DNA of 64,000 bases from Pinibacter soli (GTDB lineage Bacteria; Bacteroidota; Bacteroidia; Chitinophagales; Chitinophagaceae): assembly GCF_029961145.1 (NCBI RefSeq), contig NZ_JASBRG010000007.1, positions 1,752,173-1,816,172 of the forward strand. Reading direction: 5' to 3'. The notes beneath the pieces were generated by a model. It worked only from the letters and a program-made list of their open reading frames with translations. It made no database searches and was not told the origin of the DNA. Position 1 is the first letter of the stretch. Each line of letters opens with the position of its first letter. A program made the position numbers and the translations under genes. This document shows positions 45,234-53,965 of the stretch, one piece after another.

Positions 45234-45241
45234 CAAAAGTA
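45234..45241 (-). promoter_or_regulatory. -7 box for lipA (TACTTTTG)
   Basis: Exact TAnnTTTG match followed by CA on the minus strand. It ends beside the stop of the 45244-46059 gene, giving a leader of about 100 bases. Confidence 0.55.
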
Positions 45242-45243
45242 CG

Positions 45244-46059
45244 TTACTTACGCCTTCCAAACAGTATTGTTAAATAAGCGTTGAAAAAGAACTTTTTTTC
45301 CTTTACCGCCAGCATCTGTTCGATATCAGTGAAATAATATTCTGCGTTTACGCCGGCTTCGATTGCGGCTATAGTGGGATTGAATTTCGCGTAGTCAAAT
45401 CTCAATGCGGCTTTGGCATGTAACCCCGGAGCAAATTTCGTTTTTCCCCAACCTTTAAAAGGTCCTGAACTTCCCAGCACCACATTTTCATATACACCAG
45501 ATGTATCTGTGTAAAAATCTTTGGATGGTACGCTCACTGTTTGCCTGGTAGAAGCATCTACAACGTCGAGATAATAAGGCTTCATCAATCCTACGGAAAC
45601 ACCACCCGCACCTATCGCAGTAACTGCAACACCATTTTTATTGCCTTTGCCTCCAATAAGATATTGCTGACCCATGCCTACTTTGAACTGATAAAAATTA
45701 TTGATTTTGCCGTAGATCGCCTGGTTCAACTGTCCGAACGCATCAACACCAATAGACTGCTTTTCTTCCTTCGGATGCTTCTTCTCGTTAAACTCGAATT
45801 GCAAAAGGGTAGTTTTGCGTGGCGTTTTATATTTGCCTTTTTCAAAAGAAATCCCGTAACCATCGGTACATAGTTTTATTCCAAAGGCGCTATGTTTATT
45901 AAAAATAATTTCATCTTCTTCATGCAGTCGCGCCTTACTGTTTTCCTTTGCTTTCTTGCTTGCTTTAGCGCTTTGTTTTGCGGGTTGTGTCGGTTGGTTT
46001 TGCGCCATGGTACACAAGCATACTAACAAGCCCAGTGGTAGCAACAGTATTTTTTTCAT
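45244..46059 (-). CDS. exported, probably outer-membrane beta-barrel protein, unknown
   Basis: Signal peptide MKKILLLPLGLLVCLCTMAQ, then a Lys/Ala/Gln-rich stretch (about 22-45, AKQSAKASKKAKENSKA), then alternating polar and apolar segments (LLQFEFNEKKHPK, FYQFKVGMGQQYLIGGKGNK, ALRFDYAKFNPTIAAIEAGV) ending AYLTILFGRRK, which look like strands of a small barrel. 271 residues. No family was recognised. ATG at 46059. Confidence 0.78.
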   Translation of the reverse strand: MKKILLLPLGLLVCLCTMAQNQPTQPAKQSAKASKKAKENSKARLHEEDEIIFNKHSAFGIKLCTDGYGISFEKGKYKTPRKTTLLQFEFNEKKHPKEEKQSIGVDAFGQLNQAIYGKINNFYQFKVGMGQQYLIGGKGNKNGVAVTAIGAGGVSVGLMKPYYLDVVDASTRQTVSVPSKDFYTDTSGVYENVVLGSSGPFKGWGKTKFAPGLHAKAALRFDYAKFNPTIAAIEAGVNAEYYFTDIEQMLAVKEKKFFFNAYLTILFGRRK

Positions 46060-46066
46060 CCGGTGA

Positions 46067-46180
46067 ATTATTTTATGAGTTTTGAGTTATAAGTTTTGAG
46101 TTATAAGTTATACGCAGTGCCGTTTTTTTGACAAACCCATTTCATACTTATTACTTAATACTCATTACTTACAACTTACC
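46067..46180. repeat. intergenic inverted repeat, GTTATAAG-word family
   Basis: Arm 1 (46067-46113: TGAGTTTTGAGTTATAAGTT repeated) pairs imperfectly with arm 2 (46138-46180: ACTTATTACTTAATACTCAT and TTACTTACAACTT). Words are similar but pairing is poorer than elsewhere. Confidence 0.6.
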
Positions 46181-46273
46181 TACAATCTCGCACAATATTT
46201 CCTTATAAAAAAATTATCGTAGCAAGATAAGTCTTAAGCGTTTATGTAGGTAAATTTAGGGCAAAAATTGATA

Positions 46274-46678
46274 ATGACTGCATCTGTTATTTACGAGGGA
46301 AATTTGCGTTGCAAAGTAACCCATAACCAAAGTGGCACAGTAATAGAAACCGACGCTCCTACCGATAATAAGGGCAAAGGAGAACGTTTTTCGCCTACGG
46401 ATACTGTTTGTGTGGCGCTGGCAACCTGTATAATTACGACAATAGGGATCAAAGCCAATGAAATGGGCATTGTGCTGGATGGCACTACCATTGACATTCA
46501 AAAATACATGCTGGCAGATCCGCGTCGCATCGGCAAAATAGATGTGACCTTGAAATTTCCTAAAACGCTGAATTTATCTGAAAAAGATATAACAATCCTG
46601 GAGAGAACGGGAAACAATTGCCCGGTAGCGAAGAGTTTGAGCGGGGAGCTTGAACAGAATATTGTGTATGAGTGGTAG
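46274..46678 (+). CDS. OsmC/Ohr family protein
   Basis: Thiol-dependent hydroperoxide reductase family, or a related sulfur-handling member. From ATG at 46274 (MTASVIYEGNLRCKVTHNQS): the first Cys lies in VALATCIITTIG (about 58), the second in GNNCPVAKSL (about 118), as in OsmC proteins. 134 residues. A TTG two codons earlier is in frame. Monocistronic between two repeats. Confidence 0.9.
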   Translation: MTASVIYEGNLRCKVTHNQSGTVIETDAPTDNKGKGERFSPTDTVCVALATCIITTIGIKANEMGIVLDGTTIDIQKYMLADPRRIGKIDVTLKFPKTLNLSEKDITILERTGNNCPVAKSLSGELEQNIVYEW

Positions 46679-46773
46679 TTGAAAGTTGAGAATAGAGAAT
46701 GGAGAATAGAGAATTCTTTAGATGCAATTATGCATTTTTAACTCTCAACTCTCCACTCTCCATTTTCAACTAG
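46676..46773. repeat. intergenic inverted repeat, GAGAATAG/GAGAATGG-word family
   Basis: Arm 1 (46676-46716: GAAAGTTGAGAATAGAGAAT and GGAGAATAGAGAATTC) pairs with arm 2 (46738-46773: AACTCTCAACTCTCCACTCT and CCATTTTCAACTAG). It spans exactly from the OsmC stop to the purM stop. Confidence 0.75.
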
Positions 46774-47951
46774 AAATTATAGATAAGTTCTTCCGTCTGC
46801 GGCAACTTAATCACTAATTCCTTCTTATCATTCCACTCTACTCTTCCTACAATTTTAGCTTCCATGCCGAATGATGCGGCCATTTCTATCATGCTTTCTG
46901 CACTGGCGCCCGGGGTAAAGATTTCAAGACGGTGGCCCATGTTGAAAACCTGGTACATTTCACGGTTATCGCTATGCGAAGCTTCCTGGATGAGTTTGAA
47001 AATAAGCGGCGCTTCGAATAAATTATCCTTAATAATCCTGAAATTGTCAGGAAGATATTTCATGCATTTTGTTTGTCCTCCGCCACTACAATGGATCAGG
47101 CCGTGAACCGCTTCCAAATTTTCTGTCAGCAGCTTTTTAAGGAAAGGCGCATAGGTACGAGTAGGGCTTAACAACAAATGCCCGATGTCCATTTTACCAA
47201 AACCTTCCACTTCTATCTCGTCGGTCATTCTGTGTGGCCCGATGTACACAACACTTTCATCCAGCATTGTGTCATAGGATTCAGGGAAACGTGCACCATA
47301 TGTTTTATGTAAAGAATCATGACGTGCACTTGTCAAACCATTACTTCCCAAACCACTGTTGTATGCTGTTTCGAAGTTCGCTTTACCAAAACTTGCAACG
47401 CCTACGATTACGTCACCAGCTTGAATTTTATCGTTGGTAACCAGTTTATCTTTTGGCCAGCGTGCAGTCATGGTACCATTTACAGCGATTGTTCTTACCA
47501 CATCTCCAACATCTGCAGTTTCGCCGCCAAGGTAATGGATGTTCACTCCGTAGTTTTTCATTTCGTCGAAAAACTCTTGTGTACCGTTAATGATGGTTTC
47601 CAGCACTTCACCGGGAATGATGCGTTTATTTCTATCAATCGTAGAAGAAAAAAGAAGGTTATCGTGAATACCCACGCAAAGCAGGTCGTCAATATTCATC
47701 ACGATCGCATCCTGTGCGATACCTTTCCACACAGACAAATCGCCTGTTTCTTTCCAATACAAGTACGCAAGAATGCTCTTGGTACCGGCGCCATCCGCGT
47801 GCATAAGGTTCACCCAGTTGGCATCGTTACCCAAAAAATCCGGATAAATTTTACAAAAAGCATTGGCATACAAACCCTTATCTAACTTTTCTGTTGCTTT
47901 GTGTACTTCTTCTTTTTGGGCAGATACGCCGCGCTGATTGTATAAAGACAT
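46770..47951 (-). CDS. purM: phosphoribosylformylglycinamidine cyclo-ligase (AIR synthase)
   Basis: ATP-dependent ring closure to aminoimidazole ribonucleotide, step five of purine synthesis. MHADGAGTKSILAYLYWKET, IAQDAIVMNIDDLLCVGIHD, IHYLGGETADVGDVVRTIAV, and GLIHCSGGGQTKCMKYLP are PurM motifs. 393 residues is longer than the 345 of Escherichia coli but normal in Bacteroidota. ATG at 47951 with a -7 box 18 bases upstream and thus a very short leader. Confidence 0.95.
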   Translation of the reverse strand: MSLYNQRGVSAQKEEVHKATEKLDKGLYANAFCKIYPDFLGNDANWVNLMHADGAGTKSILAYLYWKETGDLSVWKGIAQDAIVMNIDDLLCVGIHDNLLFSSTIDRNKRIIPGEVLETIINGTQEFFDEMKNYGVNIHYLGGETADVGDVVRTIAVNGTMTARWPKDKLVTNDKIQAGDVIVGVASFGKANFETAYNSGLGSNGLTSARHDSLHKTYGARFPESYDTMLDESVVYIGPHRMTDEIEVEGFGKMDIGHLLLSPTRTYAPFLKKLLTENLEAVHGLIHCSGGGQTKCMKYLPDNFRIIKDNLFEAPLIFKLIQEASHSDNREMYQVFNMGHRLEIFTPGASAESMIEMAASFGMEAKIVGRVEWNDKKELVIKLPQTEELIYNF

Positions 47952-47968
47952 GAATTCGATTTGAGCGG

Positions 47969-47976
47969 CAAAACTA
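47969..47976 (-). promoter_or_regulatory. -7 box for purM (TAGTTTTG)
   Basis: Exact TAnnTTTG match followed by C on the minus strand, 18 bases before the ATG. Confidence 0.65.
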
Positions 47977-47979
47977 GTT

Positions 47980-48132
47980 TTTTTTCAATGGAAAATTGAA
48001 AATTGAAAGTTGAAAATGAGAGAGAACGCAGATTTTCATTATTGTCATGATTTGCGGTGATTAATTGCAAATGAAAATGGCAGCCTTTGGAGGACTGCCA
48101 TCAACTTATTGAACATTTTCAATTTTCAATTA
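47980..48132. repeat. intergenic inverted repeat, TTGAAAGT family, with inner GCAGATTTTCAT arm
   Basis: Arm 1 (47984-48018: ATGGAAAATTGAAAATTGAA and GTTGAAAATGAG) pairs with arm 2 (48109-48132: GAACATTTTCAATTTTCAAT). The loop holds a single GAACGCAGATTTTCATTATT arm (48021-48056) and the ccmF terminator. Confidence 0.7.
48073..48101 (-). terminator. intrinsic terminator after ccmF
   Basis: 7-bp stem (48077-48083 with 48095-48101), 11-base loop, TTTTC after it on the minus strand. Confidence 0.65.
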
Positions 48133-50580
48133 CTTCGCCACTTTCAATCGGTTGCTCTGCTTAAGCCTGAAAACCATACTCATTACGAAGCCGATGATCA
48201 TGACGAACGTTCCGATCCACAGTATGTTGATGTGCGGGAACTCATACACTTTCAGTGCTACAAACGGTACCATGCGGGTTGATTCTTTTACTTCCAGTTC
48301 TATTTTACCCCCTTCCAGGATTCTGCCAAAACCTATTGCAAGGTTTTGTGCAAATACGGTATCAAGTGTATAATTAGCCTGGTTGTTTTTTACGTAAAAT
48401 GCAGGGCGGGCCTTGTATTGACGGCCATCTTTCGAAAACACAGTTATGTCTGCCATCACAGCCGTATCACCGGAAGTGAATTTGTATTTATCGTTGTTGG
48501 GATTTGGAACAACTTTATTCACTACAAAGAAACCATTGGAGTAAAACACAGTATCACTAACGTTTACAGGATACTTTCTAAACGATGTTGTGTCCTTCTC
48601 GCTATCCATATCATCTGCGTAGCTGATGTATGTGAAGATGTCTTTTCCAAAGTAATGTTTAGAATCCGGGTTGTTAGAAAATCCTTGCTGCCCCTTTGTA
48701 TTGCGGATCAGGTTTGGATAAAGATTGAATTCCTCGTTACTTTTCTTATCCTTAAAGTTTACTTTGAAGTACATCACAGTTCCGTGACGGCTTGTGGAGT
48801 CGTTGCTCTCGTACGTCGCCATGTATTTGCCCATGTCTGTTGGTAACCCTTTGACCAATGTGAGATTCTCCAAAGATTTTTCTTTCGACTTAGGGTCAAA
48901 TGCCAAATTGATACCTGTTGTATTGATGGACAAAACTTTCCTATTGGAAGAAGCGATTATAATACCAACCAGCATCAGGCCGAAACCGATATGCGCAACT
49001 GAAGCACCCGCTGCTTTTACTTTTCCATGCAACCCGCTCCAGATATAACTCATGTTTGCAACTATTGCATATAAAGCTGCAAACAATGCAACGTGAATAG
49101 AACCTAAAAATCCGATGCCCTGTTTGTTATATTCTATGCCGCTGAAAATGCTGATGCAAAGTGAAAGCACTGCCGCTATCAAAGTAGGAACGGCAATCTT
49201 TTTCAAAATTGTACCACGCGGAGTGTCTTTGTATTTGAGATATTGGGTAATGGCTGTCAACACACCAATCACAATGGCAACAAAAACCTGGATCTTGTTG
49301 AATGCAAACTCAGGGTCCTCGGGCATTGCAGTTGTTTTGCCGGTAATCTTATTATAGATAGGCGTGAATGATGTTTGCCATGTAATTACCATTGCTGATA
49401 AAAACAGGACCAGCGCACCAATAAACATCCAAAACTCACGGGAATAGGAACTTTCCTCTTTTGCAACGTGCGGAATCTTTGTATAATTTCTTGCCATCAG
49501 ATAAATCGCAGGCACAAAGAACACCACAATAAATAACATCAGTTGGAGGTTCATTCCAGAGTCGGTGAATGCATGCACGGAGCTGTCTCCCAATACGCCA
49601 CTCCTTGTTAGGAACGTAGAGTATAGAACCAATACAAAACTTAGAATATAGAAAATGTAAGTAGCTCTGAGAGAGTGTCCGGTAGCATTGAAGATAACGT
49701 GGGTATGCAAACCTGCTATCATTACCAGCCATGGTACAAGCGAAGCATTCTCCACAGGATCCCAGGCCCAGAAACCACCAAATGTCAGTGATTCATATGC
49801 CCAGGCCGCACCCATCATGATACCGGTTCCCAAAATAACACCGGAGAACAAGGTCCATGGCAATGCGATTTTTGTCCAACCGCTGTAATCTTTTTTCCAG
49901 AGACCCGCAATGACAAATGCAAACGGAACGATCGTAGATGCGAAACCAAGGAACAAAATCGGCGGGTGAATTACCATCCAATAGTTTTGTAGCAACTGGT
50001 TCAGGCCTTGCCCATCTTTCATTTGAGGAATGCTCAAATAATCTGCACGCTGAAAGATTGGCGCATCCTGAAAGTGCTGGCGCACTAGTAAGAATGGATT
50101 GCTGCCGATTTTTGCGTCTCCCAGATAAATACCGATGATCATTGTGGCGAGGCAGACCTGCGCAAAACTGATCACTGTCATTACAGGAGCTTCCCATTTA
50201 CCACCTTTGGAAATAAGTATCAATCCAATTATAGAATGCCAGATGGCCCATAAAAGGAAACTTCCCTCCTGTCCTTCCCAGATACAACTCAGGAGATAGT
50301 TAACACTTAGCGACGTGCTACTATGGTTCCATGCATAGAAATATTCAAATGAATGAGAGGAAACGATATAATATATGACGATGAAGGTTCCGAATACAGA
50401 ACCGGCTTCAATGAAAAAGCTAACACGCGCCAGTTTTCTCCAACTGTTATGCTCCTCGGGTATGAGTGCATTAGAAGCTTTTAAGTATGCAATAGCTGCA
50501 ACCAAAGAAGCGATCAAGGAAAGCACAACAAAAAAGTGCCCAAGCTGACCGGGCAACAAATTTTCACCAATGTATTGCAT
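48130..50580 (-). CDS. ccmF: cytochrome c-type biogenesis protein CcmF
   Basis: Large inner membrane protein that, in system I, delivers heme from CcmE to apocytochrome c. About 15 membrane segments. The WWD-type heme-handling motif is seen in TFGGFWAWDPVENASLVPWL near residue 265, with flanking conserved His in MVIHPPILFLGFAS and AGLHTHVIFNA. The long periplasmic C-terminal part (about 590-785) is soluble, and a last membrane segment ends the protein. 816 residues. It starts 11 bases after ccmE. Confidence 0.94.
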   Translation of the reverse strand: MQYIGENLLPGQLGHFFVVLSLIASLVAAIAYLKASNALIPEEHNSWRKLARVSFFIEAGSVFGTFIVIYYIVSSHSFEYFYAWNHSSTSLSVNYLLSCIWEGQEGSFLLWAIWHSIIGLILISKGGKWEAPVMTVISFAQVCLATMIIGIYLGDAKIGSNPFLLVRQHFQDAPIFQRADYLSIPQMKDGQGLNQLLQNYWMVIHPPILFLGFASTIVPFAFVIAGLWKKDYSGWTKIALPWTLFSGVILGTGIMMGAAWAYESLTFGGFWAWDPVENASLVPWLVMIAGLHTHVIFNATGHSLRATYIFYILSFVLVLYSTFLTRSGVLGDSSVHAFTDSGMNLQLMLFIVVFFVPAIYLMARNYTKIPHVAKEESSYSREFWMFIGALVLFLSAMVITWQTSFTPIYNKITGKTTAMPEDPEFAFNKIQVFVAIVIGVLTAITQYLKYKDTPRGTILKKIAVPTLIAAVLSLCISIFSGIEYNKQGIGFLGSIHVALFAALYAIVANMSYIWSGLHGKVKAAGASVAHIGFGLMLVGIIIASSNRKVLSINTTGINLAFDPKSKEKSLENLTLVKGLPTDMGKYMATYESNDSTSRHGTVMYFKVNFKDKKSNEEFNLYPNLIRNTKGQQGFSNNPDSKHYFGKDIFTYISYADDMDSEKDTTSFRKYPVNVSDTVFYSNGFFVVNKVVPNPNNDKYKFTSGDTAVMADITVFSKDGRQYKARPAFYVKNNQANYTLDTVFAQNLAIGFGRILEGGKIELEVKESTRMVPFVALKVYEFPHINILWIGTFVMIIGFVMSMVFRLKQSNRLKVAK

Positions 50581-50591
50581 GTAATTGCGGA

Positions 50592-50996
50592 TTAATTAGA
50601 AGTAAGATTTTTCTTCGCGGCGTTAGGATCATCTTTATATTTCGAAGGACATTTCATTACAATTTCGCTGCATTCAAATTGTCCGCTTTGCATTTTACCC
50701 TTTAAAACCAATCGTTCACTCTTCTCGAAATCAGTTGGCTTAGAGTTATGATAAACTACTTTGGCGCTTCCCCCTAGTGAATCCAATACGGTGAAGGTCA
50801 TGTAATTAGGATTTTTAACTGGGTCGTACTGCACCGGCTGTTTCAAATCCAATTTTGCTATAAGATGTACGAACTTGCCTTCTTTTTGATTAGCTGATGC
50901 GATTGTGTCATAGGTCGTCAAATCTCCCATATAACTAACCAAAACAGCGATTGCTACGGCAATTAGAATGAGGATGATAATGTGAGTTTTTTTCAT
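50592..50996 (-). CDS. ccmE: heme chaperone CcmE, CxxxY type
   Basis: Periplasmic heme chaperone anchored by one N-terminal membrane helix (THIIILILIAVAIAVLVSY). From ATG at 50996: MKKTHIIILILIAV, OB-fold core with FVHLIAKLDLKQPVQYDPVK, AKVVYHNSKPTDFEKSERLV, FECSEIVMKCPSKYKDDP. Classical CcmE binds heme through His in HxxxY; here the motif is Cys-x-x-x-Tyr (C116 to Y120), as in the variant known from archaea and some sulfate reducers. 134 residues. The frame is open 62 codons upstream, but the -7 box at 51015-51022 fixes the start at 50996. Confidence 0.9.
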   Translation of the reverse strand: MKKTHIIILILIAVAIAVLVSYMGDLTTYDTIASANQKEGKFVHLIAKLDLKQPVQYDPVKNPNYMTFTVLDSLGGSAKVVYHNSKPTDFEKSERLVLKGKMQSGQFECSEIVMKCPSKYKDDPNAAKKNLTSN

Positions 50997-51014
50997 GAGC
51001 GCCAATTTCGTCCG

Positions 51015-51022
51015 CAAAATTA
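51015..51022 (-). promoter_or_regulatory. -7 box for ccmE-ccmF (TAATTTTG)
   Basis: Exact TAnnTTTG match followed by CG on the minus strand, 19 bases before the ATG at 50996. Confidence 0.65.
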
Positions 51023-51287
51023 GTTCAAAAAGCCATGTGTTAACGTTTAGTTTGAAAGTTGATGCTTTTTTTAACGATTTTCTGCTATAGTAGTCAATGT
51101 CAACATTTTTCACCTGTGTAAATAAGTGAATAATCAACAAGCTACGGATGATAAATGTTAAAATAAAATTGAACCAAATCATGTATAGAAATTTAAAATA
51201 TTTTTATTTTCATTATAAAACATTGACTATTAGAAGCATTAGGGTTGACTGTTGCAAGCCAATGTATGAAAAATACGATTTATTCAT

Positions 51288-51318
51288 TTTGGCACTTAGT
51301 AAGACTACTGTAACTTGC
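51288..51318 (+). promoter_or_regulatory. promoter for the arginase-family gene
   Basis: TTTG at 51288-51291, exactly 19 bases, then TAACTTGC at 51311-51318 (imperfect -7). The ATG at 51338 follows 20 bases later. Confidence 0.5.
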
Positions 51319-51337
51319 GCAGCATTTTAATAAAATC

Positions 51338-52378
51338 ATGACAGACCTTTCAAACTTTGATCCCAACAGTCCGGGCAACCCCAATAATAATATTTTCGGA
51401 CTTCCCTTTACGGAAGATGATGCCCAGCTTGTTATTTTACCCATTCCGTGGGAGGTAACGGTAAGCTGCGCAGCGGGCACTGCAAGATCATCTGAACATG
51501 TTTTCAAGGCCAGCCTGCAGGTCGACCTTTTTGATTTCGATTATAAGGACATGTGGAAGAAAGGCATCTACATGCGCCCAATGGATAAAAAAATCCTGAT
51601 CAAAAGTGATTATCTGAGAAAAGAAGCTGAACTGTACATAGATTATATTACCAAGGGCGGTATTGTGGAAAAAAACAGCTTTATGTGCAAGTCACTTAAA
51701 GATATTAACGAGGGGGGGATTTTTCTAAATGACTGGGTTTATCAGCACACAAAACAATTGCTTGATAAAAATAAACTGGTTGGCTTGCTAGGCGGAGATC
51801 ACAGCACTCCTCTCGGCTTTTTTAAAGCCATTGCTGAGAAACATGGCGATTTCGGAATGCTGCAAATTGATGCGCATTGCGATCTGCGCAAATCTTATGA
51901 AGGCTTCAAATATTCTCATGCCAGCGTAATGTACAATGCGTTGACAGAAATTCCTGAGATAACAAAACTGGTTCAGCTGGGTGTTAGAGACTTCTGCGAC
52001 GAAGAGTGGGACTATGTTTGCAACAGCAACTATCGCATTGTTACATATTTAGACAAAGACATTAAAGAGCGCTTATACGAGGGGCAAACATGGAAACAAA
52101 TTGTTGATGAACTGATCCATCATTTGCCTCAACAGATTTTTATTAGCTTTGACATTGATGGTCTCGATCCAAAACTTTGTCCTAACACCGGCACTCCGGT
52201 TCAGGGTGGTTTTGAGACAGAACAAATATTCTACCTGATTAAAAAAATCAAAGAAAGCGGACGCAAAATAATCGGCTTTGACCTTAATGAAATAGGCGTT
52301 GGAGAATACGAATGGGATTCCAATGTTGGAGCACGTGTTTTGTACAAGCTTTGCAACGTTTTATTGGCAAGCAACTAA
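51338..52378 (+). CDS. arginase/agmatinase family ureohydrolase
   Basis: Binuclear manganese hydrolase of the arginase superfamily. The metal ligands are in LGGDHSTPLGF (about 150), LQIDAHCDLRKSYEG (about 178), and FISFDIDGLDPKLCPNTGTP (about 270). The end IIGFDLNEIGVG also fits. 346 residues, with a long N-terminal extension and an insert of about 60 residues before the first motif compared with agmatinase. Arginine, agmatine or formimidoylglutamate may be the substrate; the sequence does not decide. Confidence 0.9.
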   Translation: MTDLSNFDPNSPGNPNNNIFGLPFTEDDAQLVILPIPWEVTVSCAAGTARSSEHVFKASLQVDLFDFDYKDMWKKGIYMRPMDKKILIKSDYLRKEAELYIDYITKGGIVEKNSFMCKSLKDINEGGIFLNDWVYQHTKQLLDKNKLVGLLGGDHSTPLGFFKAIAEKHGDFGMLQIDAHCDLRKSYEGFKYSHASVMYNALTEIPEITKLVQLGVRDFCDEEWDYVCNSNYRIVTYLDKDIKERLYEGQTWKQIVDELIHHLPQQIFISFDIDGLDPKLCPNTGTPVQGGFETEQIFYLIKKIKESGRKIIGFDLNEIGVGEYEWDSNVGARVLYKLCNVLLASN

Positions 52379-52415
52379 CGAAAACAGCAAGCACTTGGCA
52401 CATTTAGACGTGTTG

Positions 52416-52466
52416 CGTTAAGCGTTAGGCGTTAGGCATTCAGCGTTAAGCATAAAGCATTAAACT
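52416..52466. repeat. unpaired repeat arm, GCGTTAGGC words
   Basis: GTTGCGTTAAGCGTTAGGCG followed by TTAGGCATTCAGCGTTAAGC and similar, ending eight bases before the next ATG. No complementary arm in this gap. Same words as the hairpin at 33470-33538. Confidence 0.65.
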
Positions 52467-52473
52467 CTTTTCA

Positions 52474-53055
52474 ATGTCAATAGACACACAAAATAGTAGC
52501 GGCGAAGTATTTCCTTACGTTGTAATTCTAAAAAGTGATAATGCCCGTTATGCTAATCTTACGGGATTATTTGTCAGCTTGATTTCCATCTTTTTCTTTG
52601 TCCTTAGTTATTTTATCGTTCCAGATAGAAACATTGCCTGGCTTATTGGTGCAGCGGCTGTTGCTTCTGTAATTGTGTGGAACCTGGTACAACAGAAAAG
52701 ACAAAAAAAGGCCTGGTTCAAACCTGGTTTTATTTTGGCTGCGATTACATGGGTCAGCATGCCTTACCTGCATTGGATGGCTATTTTGTTGGTGGCGATG
52801 TTCTTCCTGGAACACCAGGCTAAAAGACCACAGGAAATAGGTTTTAGTGAAGACAGAATTGTTATAAACTCACTATTCAATAAAATCTATTACTGGCAAG
52901 ATCTTAGCAACGTTGTTTTAAAAGATAATCTTCTTACACTCGATTTTCATAACAACCATTTCATTCAAAAAGAAGTGCTCGACGACGACGATCCGGAAGC
53001 AGATGAGGACGAGTTTAATGAGTTTTGTAGAGTGCAGTTGGCAAGAAATAATTGA
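52474..53055 (+). CDS. small membrane protein with C-terminal PH-like domain (first of a pair)
   Basis: Three or four membrane segments (about 27-45, 52-70, 85-100, 101-112) followed by a cytosolic beta-rich domain (about 125-193: IGFSEDRIVINSLFNKIYYW, NVVLKDNLLTLDFHNNHFIQ) resembling bacterial PH domains. Ends with an acidic run and a helix containing EFCR. 193 residues. The gene at 53242-53853 has the same layout and the same EFCR near its end, so they are probably paralogues. Function unknown. Confidence 0.78.
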   Translation: MSIDTQNSSGEVFPYVVILKSDNARYANLTGLFVSLISIFFFVLSYFIVPDRNIAWLIGAAAVASVIVWNLVQQKRQKKAWFKPGFILAAITWVSMPYLHWMAILLVAMFFLEHQAKRPQEIGFSEDRIVINSLFNKIYYWQDLSNVVLKDNLLTLDFHNNHFIQKEVLDDDDPEADEDEFNEFCRVQLARNN

Positions 53056-53187
53056 AAATTGAAAGGTGAAAATTGAAAATGCGAAAGGTGGAACATAGTT
53101 TAAAATACCCGACCTTTCGCATTTTCAATTTTGATCGTTAAGTCTATGACTTAGCACTTCGTTTTCAACTTTCAATTTTCAATTAAC
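53048..53187. repeat. intergenic inverted repeat with locus-specific word GCGAAAGGT
   Basis: 53066-53087 pairs with 53111-53132 at about 21 of 22 positions (GAAAATTGAAAATGCGAAAG in arm 1). A further TTTTCAACTTTCAATTTTC arm (53161-53187) pairs with the start of arm 1. The GCGAAAGG word occurs in both arms here and at no other element in the window. Confidence 0.8.
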
Positions 53188-53241
53188 TAAAACTTTATGG
53201 AATTTTAGCAAAAGCGTATCTTAATAGGAAACTACCCTCTT

Positions 53242-53853
53242 ATGAACGCTCTTGCTATTGATATCATTCATCCGGAGTTCGAAACACTCAAAAAAACAGG
53301 CCGCGGATTTCACCTTTTTGCGGCGTTGCTCATTATTATAAATGCGGTAACGCTTTATAACAAATTAGGAGGCAATGCCATTTTTCTCTGGTGCCAGATC
53401 ATTATTGCAGCCGATATTTTACTGCTTTTATTTACTTGCCGCAATCTTGCGCAGGATCTTCCGAAAATCAATCTCATTTTCCGCATAATTGAATGCATTA
53501 TTTTTATGGGAGTAGCTACGCTCCTTCTTCTTGACGGAAAATGGTTTTTAGGGGCGTCTTCGCTCGCTATCGGCATTGCATACTGCTACATTTCTTATTG
53601 TGAGAAGAAAGCGGCTGAAACAGAACGACTTGCATTTCATCATTCGGGCGTCGCTATTTCAGGTATTCCTGAAGGAAAATTCTTTTTATGGTCGCAAATA
53701 GACCGCATAAATGCGCGATACGACAGCATTTCAATAGAAACCTCGTTTAACAAAACCCTTGTTTTTTCGTTAAGACATAAACTTGAATTCGAAGAACTGG
53801 AACAAATTCACGAATTTTGCCGCTATTATTTAGGACAACAGGTCAACGGCTGA
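53242..53853 (+). CDS. small membrane protein with C-terminal PH-like domain (second of a pair)
   Basis: Four membrane segments (about 25-42, 47-65, 78-94, 98-115) and a C-terminal PH-like domain (about 125-203: LAFHHSGVAISGIPEGKFFL, WSQIDRINARYDSISIETSF, LRHKLEFEELEQIHEFCRYY). 203 residues. It shares layout and the EFCR helix with the upstream gene although sequence identity is low. It may be co-transcribed with the radical SAM gene 110 bases downstream. Confidence 0.78.
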   Translation: MNALAIDIIHPEFETLKKTGRGFHLFAALLIIINAVTLYNKLGGNAIFLWCQIIIAADILLLLFTCRNLAQDLPKINLIFRIIECIIFMGVATLLLLDGKWFLGASSLAIGIAYCYISYCEKKAAETERLAFHHSGVAISGIPEGKFFLWSQIDRINARYDSISIETSFNKTLVFSLRHKLEFEELEQIHEFCRYYLGQQVNG

Positions 53854-53899
53854 TAATGCTGATGGATCAAACAAATAGAACAATGTGACGATAGTTGCG

Positions 53900-53923
53900 A
53901 TTGGTCCATATTGTTTGACCAAT
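53900..53923 (+). promoter_or_regulatory. small dyad before the radical SAM gene
   Basis: 7-bp perfect inverted repeat (53900-53906 with 53917-53923), 10-base spacer. It could be an operator or a leader hairpin; no function is shown. Confidence 0.35.
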
Positions 53924-53965
53924 CAGCATGAGTTAGCGGTTGCCATTAATTATTTAAAACAGATT

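Noticed and set aside
50997-51182. 62-codon N-terminal extension of CcmE
   Set aside because: It contains the -7 promoter box, and the true membrane anchor starts at 50996.
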